Assembly: GCF_013260645.1 (NCBI RefSeq)
Contig: NZ_CP053921.1
Coordinates: 1,371,763 to 1,435,762, forward strand
DNA: 64,000 nt
Direction of reading: 5' to 3'
DNA from: Erythrobacter mangrovi
Lineage (GTDB): Bacteria; Pseudomonadota; Alphaproteobacteria; Sphingomonadales; Sphingomonadaceae
A program made the position numbers and the translations under genes. Position 1 is the stretch's first letter, and each line of letters opens with the position of its first letter. Positions 51,793 to 59,762 of this stretch are shown here, in pieces. The notes under the pieces were generated by a model. It was not told where the DNA came from. It worked only from the letters and a program-made list of their open reading frames with translations, and made no database searches.

Positions 51793-54492
51793 ATGACTGA
51801 TTTTGCATCTGCTGCCGCGCGTCGCACCACCCCTCATGCGCGGCTGGCAATCGCCTTGCTGGCTGGGACCATGCTGGCGGGTGTGCCGCAGATCGCGGCA
51901 GCTCAAGAAGAGAGTGAGGAAGCCGCAGCGCCCGCTCCCGTTCCGCAACAGGACACGGTGCGTACGATCGCTGTGATCGGAGCGCAGCGTCTCGAGCCGC
52001 AGACGATCCTGTCTTATATCAGGCTGCGGGTAGGCGACACCTGGACTCAGGCCCTTGGTGACCAGGTCCTCAAGGACCTTTACGCTACCGAACTCTTCTC
52101 GACCGCCAGTGTGGTCAACAACAGCGGTGATGTAGTAATCACCATTGTTGAGAACCCGGTGATCAACCGCATCATCCTCGAAGGCAACAAGCGGCTCAAG
52201 AACGACAAGATCCTGCCCGAAATCAGGCTTTCGCCGCGGCAGATCTTCACCCGTTCCAAGGTTCGCGCCGACGTGGCCCGCATCATCGAGCTGTACAAGC
52301 GCCAGGGGCGTTTTGCCGCGACGGTCGAACCAAAGATGGTGGAGCTGAGCCAGAACCGCGTCGACATCGTTTACGAGATCAACGAAGGACCGAAGTCCAA
52401 GGTCCGCCAGATCAACATCATCGGTAACGAGAAGTTCTCCGATGGCGACCTGCGCGGGGAAATGCTGACCAAGCAGGCGCGGTTCACGAGTTTCTTCAGT
52501 TCGAACACCAGCTACGACCCTGACCGCCTTGCCTTCGACCAGCAGAAGCTGCGCCAGTTCTACCTGACCGAAGGTTACGCCGATTTCCGCGTCGTCTCGG
52601 CTGTGGCCGAGCTGACGCCTGACAAGCGCGACTTCATCATCACCTACGTGATCGAAGAGGGCGAGCGCTACAAGTTCGGCGACGTGAAGGTCGAAAGCCA
52701 GATCCGCGACTTCGACAGTGAAGCGATGACCGGTCGGTTGGCGATGACGGGAGGCGACTGGTACGATGCCAAGGCGGTCGAGGATACTGTCGAGCAGCTG
52801 ACCGAGTTGGCCGGAACCTTCGGCTACGCCTTTGCCGACATCAGCCCCGAGTTCAATCGCAACCCCGAAACGCTGACGATGGACGTGACCTACGTCCTGC
52901 GCGAGGCGCCGCGCGTCTACGTCGAGCGGATTGACGTCAACGGCAACACGCTGACGCAGGACAAGGTTGTCCGCCGTGAGTTCCGTGCCGCGGAAGGCGA
53001 TGCCTTCAACTCACTCGCGATCAGACGCTCGACCGCGCGCATCAATTCTCTCGGCTTCTTCCAGGAGAATTTCGAGATCAACCAGGTCGAAGGCAGCCAG
53101 CCCGACCGGATCGTGCTCGAAGCGAATGTGGAAGAGCAGGCCACGGGTGAACTCCAGCTGTCCGCTGGCTTCAGCTCGCTCGAAAGCTTCATCCTTGCCG
53201 GCTCGATCCGCCAGCGCAATTTCCGTGGGCGCGGCCAGACGATTGGGCTCAGCCTCAACTACTCGCGCTATTCGCGTTCGGCTCAGATCAGCTTCACCGA
53301 GCCATACGTGTTCGATCGCAACATTTCGCTCGGTTTCGACGTCTATCGCCGCGACTACAACAGCTTCAATTTCCGCAATAGCCAGCGGAACACCACGTTC
53401 GAGCAGGCCACGACGGGGTTCTCTCTTCGTGCAGGTGTTCCGGTGACCGAGTACGTGTCGGCAATCGGCAGCTATACCTTCAATTACGATGACGTTACGC
53501 TGGGGCGGGAGTACTTCAGCGATCGTGATGGCGACGGGGTGTTTACCTGCGATCCGATCATCGCCGGCCGTTATCTGTGCGAAGCTATTGGCAACCGGGT
53601 AAGTTCGATTATCGGCCTGACACTGGCTTACGATACACTCGACAGCCGCCTGCGTCCGTCGCGCGGTGAGACTGCAAGCATCACTACTGAATTTGCGGGC
53701 CTAGGTGGGTCGGTTAAATACCTGCGTGCCAGGACGCGTGCGGCAAAGTACTGGTCTGTCGGTTCGGGATTCATTTTCTCGGTAACTGGCGAGGGCGGCT
53801 ACATCCATGGACTTGGTGGGAGCGATACTCCCGGTACCGACTCCGTTCGCCTGACGGATCGCTTCCAGCTCGGTGAACCGCAGATTCGTGGCTTCGACAT
53901 TCGCGGCATTGGCCCACGCGTCGTTCGTTTGCAGTATGTCGATGACGACAATGATGCGACAACACCGGACGTTCCGCAGTCGATTGAAGAGGCCCTCTCT
54001 GGTCGTCGTCGTATCGACGACGCGCTCGGCGGACGTGCGTACTATTTGGGGCGTGCCGAACTGGAGCTTCCGCTCGGATCCGGCGCGCGCGAACTGGGCC
54101 TGCGTCCGTCGATCTTCTTCGATGTTGGATCGTTGTTCAAGGTGACGAGGCCGATCCTGCAAGACTTCCCCTTGGGGATTCAGGAACAGGATGCCAATGG
54201 CAATCTGATCTACCTGCAGCGCAGCGTCGATGATCGGGGTAACGATGTGATTCTTCGTGTCGCCAACCCCACCGCGCCGGATGGTAGCGCAAACTCGCCG
54301 TCGTACATATCCGGGACGAACTTCAAGGAGGTGTTCGTTGGCGACAGCCCGTCCCCGCGCGTCTCGATCGGCATCGGCGTGAACTGGAATTCGCCTTTCG
54401 GGCCGTTCCGGATCGACTTTTCCAAGGTGCTCAAGAGCCAGACCGGCGATGACACCAAACGCTTTTCCTTCAACGTAGGGACCCAGTTCTGA
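51793..54492 (+). CDS. bamA: Outer-membrane assembly factor BamA
   Basis: About 899 residues from ATG 51793 (a TTG at 51787 is an alternative). A signal peptide ends PQIAAAQ. Five POTRA domains follow (VRTIAVIGAQRLEPQTILSYIRLRVGD..., IILEGNKRLKNDKI, VRQINIIGNEKFSD, KFGDVKVES, VYVERIDVNGNTLTQDKVVRREF) and then the Omp85 barrel with the conserved GEPQIRGFDIRGIGPR and a terminal phenylalanine. It inserts beta-barrel proteins, including TonB receptors such as the one at 3.4 kb. Confidence 0.97.
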   Translation: MTDFASAAARRTTPHARLAIALLAGTMLAGVPQIAAAQEESEEAAAPAPVPQQDTVRTIAVIGAQRLEPQTILSYIRLRVGDTWTQALGDQVLKDLYATELFSTASVVNNSGDVVITIVENPVINRIILEGNKRLKNDKILPEIRLSPRQIFTRSKVRADVARIIELYKRQGRFAATVEPKMVELSQNRVDIVYEINEGPKSKVRQINIIGNEKFSDGDLRGEMLTKQARFTSFFSSNTSYDPDRLAFDQQKLRQFYLTEGYADFRVVSAVAELTPDKRDFIITYVIEEGERYKFGDVKVESQIRDFDSEAMTGRLAMTGGDWYDAKAVEDTVEQLTELAGTFGYAFADISPEFNRNPETLTMDVTYVLREAPRVYVERIDVNGNTLTQDKVVRREFRAAEGDAFNSLAIRRSTARINSLGFFQENFEINQVEGSQPDRIVLEANVEEQATGELQLSAGFSSLESFILAGSIRQRNFRGRGQTIGLSLNYSRYSRSAQISFTEPYVFDRNISLGFDVYRRDYNSFNFRNSQRNTTFEQATTGFSLRAGVPVTEYVSAIGSYTFNYDDVTLGREYFSDRDGDGVFTCDPIIAGRYLCEAIGNRVSSIIGLTLAYDTLDSRLRPSRGETASITTEFAGLGGSVKYLRARTRAAKYWSVGSGFIFSVTGEGGYIHGLGGSDTPGTDSVRLTDRFQLGEPQIRGFDIRGIGPRVVRLQYVDDDNDATTPDVPQSIEEALSGRRRIDDALGGRAYYLGRAELELPLGSGARELGLRPSIFFDVGSLFKVTRPILQDFPLGIQEQDANGNLIYLQRSVDDRGNDVILRVANPTAPDGSANSPSYISGTNFKEVFVGDSPSPRVSIGIGVNWNSPFGPFRIDFSKVLKSQTGDDTKRFSFNVGTQF

Positions 54493-55157
54493 TGACTTCC
54501 AAGACCAACATTCTTTCGGCCGTCGCGCTTGCCGGCGCCGCCTTAATCGCCGTTCCCGCTTCGGCACAGGTTGCAGGCATTGCGACCAGCAGCCCCGAAG
54601 CCGTGATCGTCCGCTCGCAGGCTCGGATCAACGCCTACCAGCAGATCGAGACGCAGTATGCCGCGCAGATCCAGCAGGTCCGCACGCTGCGTCAAGAAGC
54701 CGCGACGCTCCAGCAGAGCCTCGACACCAACAAGGACGGCCAGCTTTCGCAGCAGGAAGTCCAGGCCAATCCCACCGTGGTGCAGCAGATCCAGCAGAAG
54801 GAACAGGCGATCCAGACGGCTTCGCAGCCGATCGTGCTTGCCCAGACCTACGCGATCGAGCAGCTGATCAACGACTACGCTAACGTCCAGCAGCAGGTGA
54901 TCAACCAGAAGAAGATCCAGATCATGCTGACGCCCGATGCGATCCAGTGGGCACCGGAGGTGGTCAACGTGACCGATGACCTGGTCAACGTGCTCAACCA
55001 GCGCGTCCCTGCCGTCCAGATCACGCCGCCGGCAGACTGGCGCCCGCGCCAAGAATCGCTCCAAACGCAGCAGACCGTTTCGCAGGTCATCCTGCAGGTC
55101 GCCCAGCAACAGGCCGCCCAGCAAGCTGCGCAACAGCAGCAGCCGACTGGTCGCTAA
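54492..55157 (+). CDS. OmpH/Skp-family periplasmic chaperone
   Basis: A 221-residue protein with a signal peptide ending VPASAQ. The mature chain is a long glutamine-rich coiled coil (QQIETQYAAQIQQVRTLRQEAATLQQSLD, EVQANPTVVQQIQQKEQAIQ) with a tail of glutamines (QQQAAQQAAQQQQ), typical of sphingomonad OmpH proteins. Skp-like proteins hold unfolded outer-membrane proteins before delivery to BamA. Its start overlaps the bamA stop by one base. The usual next gene, lpxD, is absent. Confidence 0.9.
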   Translation: MTSKTNILSAVALAGAALIAVPASAQVAGIATSSPEAVIVRSQARINAYQQIETQYAAQIQQVRTLRQEAATLQQSLDTNKDGQLSQQEVQANPTVVQQIQQKEQAIQTASQPIVLAQTYAIEQLINDYANVQQQVINQKKIQIMLTPDAIQWAPEVVNVTDDLVNVLNQRVPAVQITPPADWRPRQESLQTQQTVSQVILQVAQQQAAQQAAQQQQPTGR

Positions 55158-55181
55158 GCGCGAACGAACAGGGGCAGGAAG

Positions 55182-55634
55182 ATGAGCGATTCCGGTTTCG
55201 ACGTCGTCGAGGTGCTGAAGCGCCTGCCGCACCGCTACCCCCTGCTCCTGGTCGACCGCGTCAAGGAACTCGTTCCCGACGAACGTATCCATGCGGTCAA
55301 GGCGGTCAGCTTCAACGAGGATTTCTTCCAGGGGCACTTTCCCGGCGCACCGATCATGCCCGGTGTGCTCCAGATCGAGGCGCTGGCGCAGGCTGCCGGC
55401 GTGCTCGCGGTGGAGAGCCTCGGGCTCGCGGGTTCGGGCAAGCTGGTCTATTTCATGGCGATCGAGAACGCCAAGTTCCGCGCGCCGGTGACACCGGGCG
55501 TGCTGCTCGATCTCAAGGCCAGCTTCGTCCAGAAGCGTGCGCGGGTGTGCAAGTTCGCGGGCGAGGCTTCGGTCGAGGGCAAAGTCACCTGTGAAGTCAG
55601 CTTCACCGCGATGATCGCCGACGCTCCCGAATAA
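55182..55634 (+). CDS. fabZ: 3-hydroxyacyl-ACP dehydratase FabZ
   Basis: A 150-residue hot-dog-fold dehydratase of fatty-acid elongation. It contains [13 protein letters not shown], the catalytic [20 protein letters not shown] (His and Glu) and [15 protein letters not shown]. Usually it sits between lpxD and lpxA; here it is between ompH and rpmE, so its lipid-A partners are missing from the cluster. Confidence 0.96.
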   Translation: MSDSGFDVVEVLKRLPHRYPLLLVDRVKELVPDERIHAVKAVSFNEDFFQGHFPGAPIMPGVLQIEALAQAAGVLAVESLGLAGSGKLVYFMAIENAKFRAPVTPGVLLDLKASFVQKRARVCKFAGEASVEGKVTCEVSFTAMIADAPE

Positions 55635-55728
55635 GGTTGCCAACTTGGGCGCTCGCCGCTATGCGCGCGCCTTTCCCATTCACAGCTGGACCGGTCGGAA
55701 CCGTTCCGAAGCTAGAAGGACGCTTATC

Positions 55729-55953
55729 ATGAAGGCCGAAGGGCACCCCGACTATCACATGATCACGGTCAAGATGACCGATGGTACCGAATTCCAGACC
55801 CGCTCGACCTGGGGCAAGGAAGGCGACACGCTCGCGCTCGAAATCGACCCGACCAGCCACCCGGCCTGGACTGGTGGTCGCCAGCAGCTGCAGGAAGGTG
55901 GCCGCGTTGCCGCGTTCAACAAGCGTTTCGGTGGTCTTTCGCTCAAGAAGTAA
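55729..55953 (+). CDS. rpmE: 50S ribosomal protein L31
   Basis: A 74-residue protein from ATG 55729, beginning [32 protein letters not shown] and ending [16 protein letters not shown]. It is of the type lacking the zinc-binding cysteines (C-minus), which is usual for alphaproteobacteria. An in-frame extension upstream is rejected. Confidence 0.95.
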   Translation: MKAEGHPDYHMITVKMTDGTEFQTRSTWGKEGDTLALEIDPTSHPAWTGGRQQLQEGGRVAAFNKRFGGLSLKK

Positions 55954-55980
55954 GCTTCTCACGCGATCAAGAAATCAGGG

Positions 55981-56008
55981 AAGGGCGGTCCATGGGGCCG
56001 CCCTTTCT
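55981..56008 (+). terminator. Terminator between rpmE and the zinc-finger gene
   Basis: AAGGGCGG (55981-55988) pairs with CCGCCCTT (55998-56005), then T-rich sequence. Lies between convergent genes and can serve both. Confidence 0.75.
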
Positions 56009-56021
56009 CGTTTCGCCAGGC

Positions 56022-56339
56022 CTATTCTGCGCAATTAATGCAGCGGGTGGCAATTGGGCGAGCTTCCAGTCGGGCACGGCCGATGGGTCCCCCGCAGGAT
56101 GCGCAGGTCCCATAGGTTCCATTGTCGATCCGCAGCAGCGCGGCTCGAATCTGCGCAATTTCCTGTCTCAATACGTCGTCGACCCCGGCCAGCGCTTCAT
56201 CGTCTGCCAGATCGATGGCCTGTTCGCTCGAATCGGCTTCCAGCGGGTGGCGCAGGTCGTCTTCGACAGCCTCTGCGCGTTCAAGCAGGTCGTCCATGCG
56301 CTTGCGCAGTATCTCGGCCAAATCTGAATAGTCGGTCAT
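56022..56339 (-). CDS. DksA/TraR-type zinc-finger protein
   Basis: A 105-residue protein from ATG 56339. A helical N-terminal part (YSDLAEILRKRMDDLLERAEAVEDDL) leads to the C4 zinc finger CASCGGPIGRARLEARPIATRCINC. It resembles short DksA/TraR family members that bind the RNA polymerase secondary channel, although it lacks the long coiled-coil tip. Its start overlaps the upstream oxygenase stop by one base (TGATG), so the two are translationally coupled. Confidence 0.88.
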   Translation of the reverse strand: MTDYSDLAEILRKRMDDLLERAEAVEDDLRHPLEADSSEQAIDLADDEALAGVDDVLRQEIAQIRAALLRIDNGTYGTCASCGGPIGRARLEARPIATRCINCAE

Positions 56340-56971
56340 CACCACCCCCAGGGTTTCTCGCGATACCACTTGGTTATCACGTATTTCAGTCCTTTGCGCA
56401 CCTTCATCCCGTGATGGATGGTGTTGGGATTGCCTCGTCCATCAGGGTGTCGGTTATTCCAGCATAGCAGCTTGCCAGCTTCCGGCTGGAAGATCTTGCC
56501 AACTGCCTTGAACCGTGTCGCACCCCCGGCCTCCACGTCATTGAGATAGATCATGAATGTCCAGGTGCGCTGCCCGGCAATCGAGCAGTATTTGGTCCAG
56601 TCGGCGCCGCCCGGGTTGAAATAGTCGCAATGGGCCTTGAACTCCTGGCCTATCGCATAGCGCTGACCCTGGACGGGTTCTCCATGGCTCGGGTCGATGC
56701 CATTGAGCGCCTCCAGCAGGCTTTCGAGCCTCTCGACCACCGGTAGCCCTGCTTCGAGATCGCAGGTCTCGCTGGTTCGGAAATAACGGTCATCCCCCGC
56801 ATCGGCGAGGGTCGAGGGGCGACGGTCCTGTTCGATCAGTTCCATCAACTCGCGGCACAGGTCCTGCGACAGGAAGTTGCGCAGCTGGAACAGCTCGACC
56901 TTGTCGCTGGGCACCCGCTGCATGTCACTGCGCGCGAGGAGTCGTTCTGCCGAAGATTCGCCGGGCCCCAT
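56339..56971 (-). CDS. 2-oxoglutarate/Fe(II) oxygenase, prolyl 4-hydroxylase type
   Basis: A 210-residue P4H-type dioxygenase. The iron ligands are His-x-Asp in EFKAHCDYFNPG and the distal His in NTIHHGMKVRKGLKYVITKWY, whose lysine would bind 2-oxoglutarate; TWTFMIYLNDVEAGGATRF and LCWNNR are further family tracts. It probably hydroxylates a protein side chain. An ATG at residue 17 is an alternative start. Coupled to the zinc-finger gene downstream. Confidence 0.9.
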   Translation of the reverse strand: MGPGESSAERLLARSDMQRVPSDKVELFQLRNFLSQDLCRELMELIEQDRRPSTLADAGDDRYFRTSETCDLEAGLPVVERLESLLEALNGIDPSHGEPVQGQRYAIGQEFKAHCDYFNPGGADWTKYCSIAGQRTWTFMIYLNDVEAGGATRFKAVGKIFQPEAGKLLCWNNRHPDGRGNPNTIHHGMKVRKGLKYVITKWYREKPWGW

Positions 56972-57097
56972 CGAACGCGAGGATAGACGTCTGTCGGAGC
57001 TCGCGAAAGATAGTTACGTCGCGCGTGATCTGTGCGCTTTTTCACTTCCCATTTAGGACGTGTTGTGCAACAGGCCCTCGCCGCTGCGGCAAGCGGG

Positions 57098-57125
57098 TTG
57101 ACGCCCGCCCAGCCGCGCGTATCAG
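57098..57125 (+). promoter_or_regulatory. Predicted promoter of tRNA-His
   Basis: TTGACG (57098-57103), a 16-base spacer, then TATCAG (57120-57125), 31 bases before the tRNA 5' end. Confidence 0.55.
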
Positions 57126-57156
57126 GCCCCCTTCCCGGACGGTTCCGGGGGCATGT

Positions 57157-57234
57157 GGCGATCGTAGCTCAGTTGGTTAGAGCGCCGGTTTGTGGTACCG
57201 GAGGTCGCGGGTTCGAACCCCGTCGATCGCCCCA
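57157..57234 (+). tRNA. tRNA-His (GTG)
   Basis: The extra G at the 5' end (57157) pairs with C73 as required for tRNA-His. Acceptor GCGATCG pairs with CGATCGC; anticodon loop TTTGTGG gives GTG; T-arm GGGTTCGAACCCC; CCA encoded at 57232-57234. Confidence 0.97.
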
Positions 57235-57282
57235 TCTTCCCCCCGATTTAACCGCTCATCACGAGGAATTGGGGCAAGAGCT

Positions 57283-58347
57283 ATGACGGCTTTCTGGACC
57301 GAAGCGGATTTCGACGATCACGAGCTGGTGGAGGTCGTGCGCGACCCCAAGAGCGGCCTGACCGCGATTATCGCGCTTCATTCGACATATCTCGGCCCCG
57401 GCGCTGGCGGGACCCGCTTCTGGCACTACGCCAATCCTGCAGACGCGATGCGCGACGCGCTGCGCCTGTCACGCGGGATGAGCTACAAGAATGCCATGGC
57501 AGGCCTGCCGATGGGCGGAGGGAAGGCCGTCATTCTCGCTGACAAGGACCGTACCAAGAGCCCCGAACTGCTTGCGGCCTTTGCCGATGCGGTTCAGGCG
57601 CTGGGCGGCAAATACGTAACTGCCGAGGACGTCGGTATTTCCGAAGCCGACATGGCGGCCGTGGCGCAACGTACCCAATACGTATCGGGCCTGCCGGTCG
57701 AGGGTGAGGATACGGCGGGCGGCGATCCCGGTCCGTTCACCGCACTCGGCATTTTCCTCGGCATCAAGGCCGCGGTGAAGCACAAGCTGGGCAAGGATAG
57801 CGTCGAGGGTGTCCACGTCGCGATCCAGGGTACCGGCAGCGTCGGCGGCGGTGTAGCCCGCCTGCTGGCGAAAGAAGGCGCGCGGCTTACGCTTTCGGAC
57901 ATCCACATGGACCGTGCAGAGGCCCTTGCAACCGAGCTTGGCGCCGACACAGCCGCGCCTGAAGCGATCATGTCGGTCGCCTGCGATGTCTTCAGCCCCA
58001 ACGCCCTTGGCGCGATTCTCGACGACGAGGGGATTGCCCGCCTCGACTGCCAGATCGTCGCCGGTGGCGCGAACAACCAGCTTCGTCGCCCGGAGCATGG
58101 CCCCATGCTGGCCAAGCGCGGTATCCTCTACGCTCCCGATTACGTCATCAATGCAGGCGGGATCATTTCGGTGACGCTCGAATACCTGTGCCGCAACGAG
58201 CAGGCGCCTTGCGACATCAACGAAGTGCGCAAGCGGATCGCCCAGATCCCGGGCCGTCTCGAGACGATCTGGACGGAAAGCGACGCCAGCGGCGCTTCTC
58301 CAGACCAGGTCGCGGACCGCATGGCGCAGGAGCTCATTGGGCGCTGA
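57283..58347 (+). CDS. Glu/Leu/Phe/Val dehydrogenase (leucine dehydrogenase-like)
   Basis: A 354-residue amino-acid dehydrogenase from ATG 57283. The catalytic lysines are in SRGMSYKNAMAGLPMGGGKAVI, and the NAD-binding domain has VAIQGTGSVGGGVARLL. The C-terminal domain includes QIVAGGANNQLRR and APDYVINAGGIISVTLEYL. It oxidatively deaminates branched-chain or aromatic amino acids. The frame continues upstream to 57190 across the tRNA-His gene and is rejected. Confidence 0.93.
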   Translation: MTAFWTEADFDDHELVEVVRDPKSGLTAIIALHSTYLGPGAGGTRFWHYANPADAMRDALRLSRGMSYKNAMAGLPMGGGKAVILADKDRTKSPELLAAFADAVQALGGKYVTAEDVGISEADMAAVAQRTQYVSGLPVEGEDTAGGDPGPFTALGIFLGIKAAVKHKLGKDSVEGVHVAIQGTGSVGGGVARLLAKEGARLTLSDIHMDRAEALATELGADTAAPEAIMSVACDVFSPNALGAILDDEGIARLDCQIVAGGANNQLRRPEHGPMLAKRGILYAPDYVINAGGIISVTLEYLCRNEQAPCDINEVRKRIAQIPGRLETIWTESDASGASPDQVADRMAQELIGR

Positions 58348-58432
58348 TTTGCCGGTTAGCCGTTGGAGCATGGCATTAGGCCATTGTTTCCAGCGCCAAG
58401 CACTGCCAAAGCGGCGACCGGACAGGTAATCG

Positions 58433-59155
58433 ATGCACGGCTTCGCCAACCCCAAACGCTTTCTTTCCCTTGCAGGCTGGTTGACCCCGCTCCTTTTGGC
58501 GAGTGGATTGCTGGTCAGCGCGGGTGCGCTCTGGTGGGGGCTGACCCGCGTCCCGCCCGATCGTTTGATGGGCGAGACCGTTCGCATCCTGTTTCTCCAC
58601 GTCCCCACGGCATGGCTGGGTATGGGCGGCTGGACCGCGATAGCGATCTCGAGCCTGGTGTTCCTGGTCTGGCGGCATCCGCTGGCGGCGCTCGCCGCGC
58701 GTGCCGCGGCCGTACCCGGCCTGGTCTTCACCATCATCTGCCTTGCCACCGGATCGATCTGGGGGCGGCCGACCTGGGGTAAATGGTGGGTCTGGGACGG
58801 GCGACTGACCAGCATGCTGGTGCTGGCGTTTCTCTACGTCGCCTATATCGCGCTGGCGCAGGCGGCTGAACGCGAAGGCGTAAGCCCGCGCATCCCGGCG
58901 ATTTTCGGCCTGCTGGGTGCAATCAACATCCCGATCATCAACCGCAGCGTGGTGTGGTGGAATTCGCTTCACCAGCCGCCCAGCATCACCATGGGCAAGA
59001 GCGCGATCGATCCAACCTTCCTCAATCCCCTGCTGATTGCCGTGCTCGGTTTCTCGCTGCTGTTCGGGGGGGTGGTGCTGGCCCGCATGCGGGCGTTGCT
59101 CGCCGACATCCAGGCTGATGCACGATTGCGCCGCAAAGCGATGGAGACGGCCTGA
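58433..59155 (+). CDS. ccmC: Heme exporter CcmC
   Basis: A 240-residue inner-membrane protein with six helices. The tryptophan-rich heme-handling motif WGRPTWGKWWVWDGRLTS is intact, flanked by the conserved histidines in FLHVPTAWLGM and NSLHQPPSIT. It presents heme to CcmE. First gene of ccmC-D-E-F-G-H-I; ccmA and ccmB are not in the window. Confidence 0.96.
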   Translation: MHGFANPKRFLSLAGWLTPLLLASGLLVSAGALWWGLTRVPPDRLMGETVRILFLHVPTAWLGMGGWTAIAISSLVFLVWRHPLAALAARAAAVPGLVFTIICLATGSIWGRPTWGKWWVWDGRLTSMLVLAFLYVAYIALAQAAEREGVSPRIPAIFGLLGAINIPIINRSVVWWNSLHQPPSITMGKSAIDPTFLNPLLIAVLGFSLLFGGVVLARMRALLADIQADARLRRKAMETA

Positions 59156-59295
59156 TGCGCGAAGCACTGGACCAGTGGAATTTCGTCGTTGCCGCCTACG
59201 TAATTGGGGTAGTCAGTACGCTGGCCATGGTCGCCTGGAGCTGGATCGATATGAAGCGCGCCGAAAAACGCCGCGAGGAGGCACGACGGAAGTGA
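59155..59295 (+). CDS. ccmD: Heme exporter CcmD
   Basis: A 46-residue single-helix protein (MREALDQWNFVVAAYVIGVVSTLAMVAWSW then basic KRAEKRREEARRK), too short for routine calling. Helix with cytoplasmic basic tail and position between ccmC and ccmE define CcmD. Its ATG overlaps the ccmC stop by one base and its stop overlaps the ccmE GTG. Confidence 0.9.
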   Translation: MREALDQWNFVVAAYVIGVVSTLAMVAWSWIDMKRAEKRREEARRK

Positions 59296-59762
59296 GCCAG
59301 ATGAAAGCCAAGCACCAGCGGCTCGTACTGGTTACTCTCGCGCTGGTCGCGATTATCGGGGCGGGGCTGCTCGCCGTGTATGCGCTGCGCAACCAGGCGA
59401 GCTACTTTTATCTCCCCGAACAGATGCTCGCCGACCCGCCGCAGCCGGGGCAGGCGGTTCGCCTTGGCGGAATGGTCGAAGTGGGTTCGCTGAAGACCGA
59501 CCCTGACGGCGTGACGATGCACTTCATGGTCACTGGCAAGGATGATTCGCGTGTCCCGGTCCGTTTCAGCGGAATTGCCCCGGATCTCTTCGTCGAGGGA
59601 TCCGGCGTCGTTGCGGAAGGAAAGCTCGGCGCCGACGGGACCTTCGTCGCCGACAACCTGCTCGCGAAGCATGACGAGAACTATGTCCCCAGGGAACTTG
59701 AGGGGATGAACGAGCATCAGGCCGCCAAGATGGCCGAGGAAACCACGGTCGGCCTCAAGTGA
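59292..59762 (+). CDS. ccmE: Heme chaperone CcmE
   Basis: A 156-residue protein from GTG 59292 (153 from ATG 59301). One N-terminal transmembrane helix (LVLVTLALVAIIGAGLLAVYAL) anchors a periplasmic OB-fold. The heme-binding HxxxY motif is present in LLAKHDENYVPRE: the histidine covalently holds heme before transfer to apocytochrome c. Confidence 0.96.
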   Translation: MSQMKAKHQRLVLVTLALVAIIGAGLLAVYALRNQASYFYLPEQMLADPPQPGQAVRLGGMVEVGSLKTDPDGVTMHFMVTGKDDSRVPVRFSGIAPDLFVEGSGVVAEGKLGADGTFVADNLLAKHDENYVPRELEGMNEHQAAKMAEETTVGLK

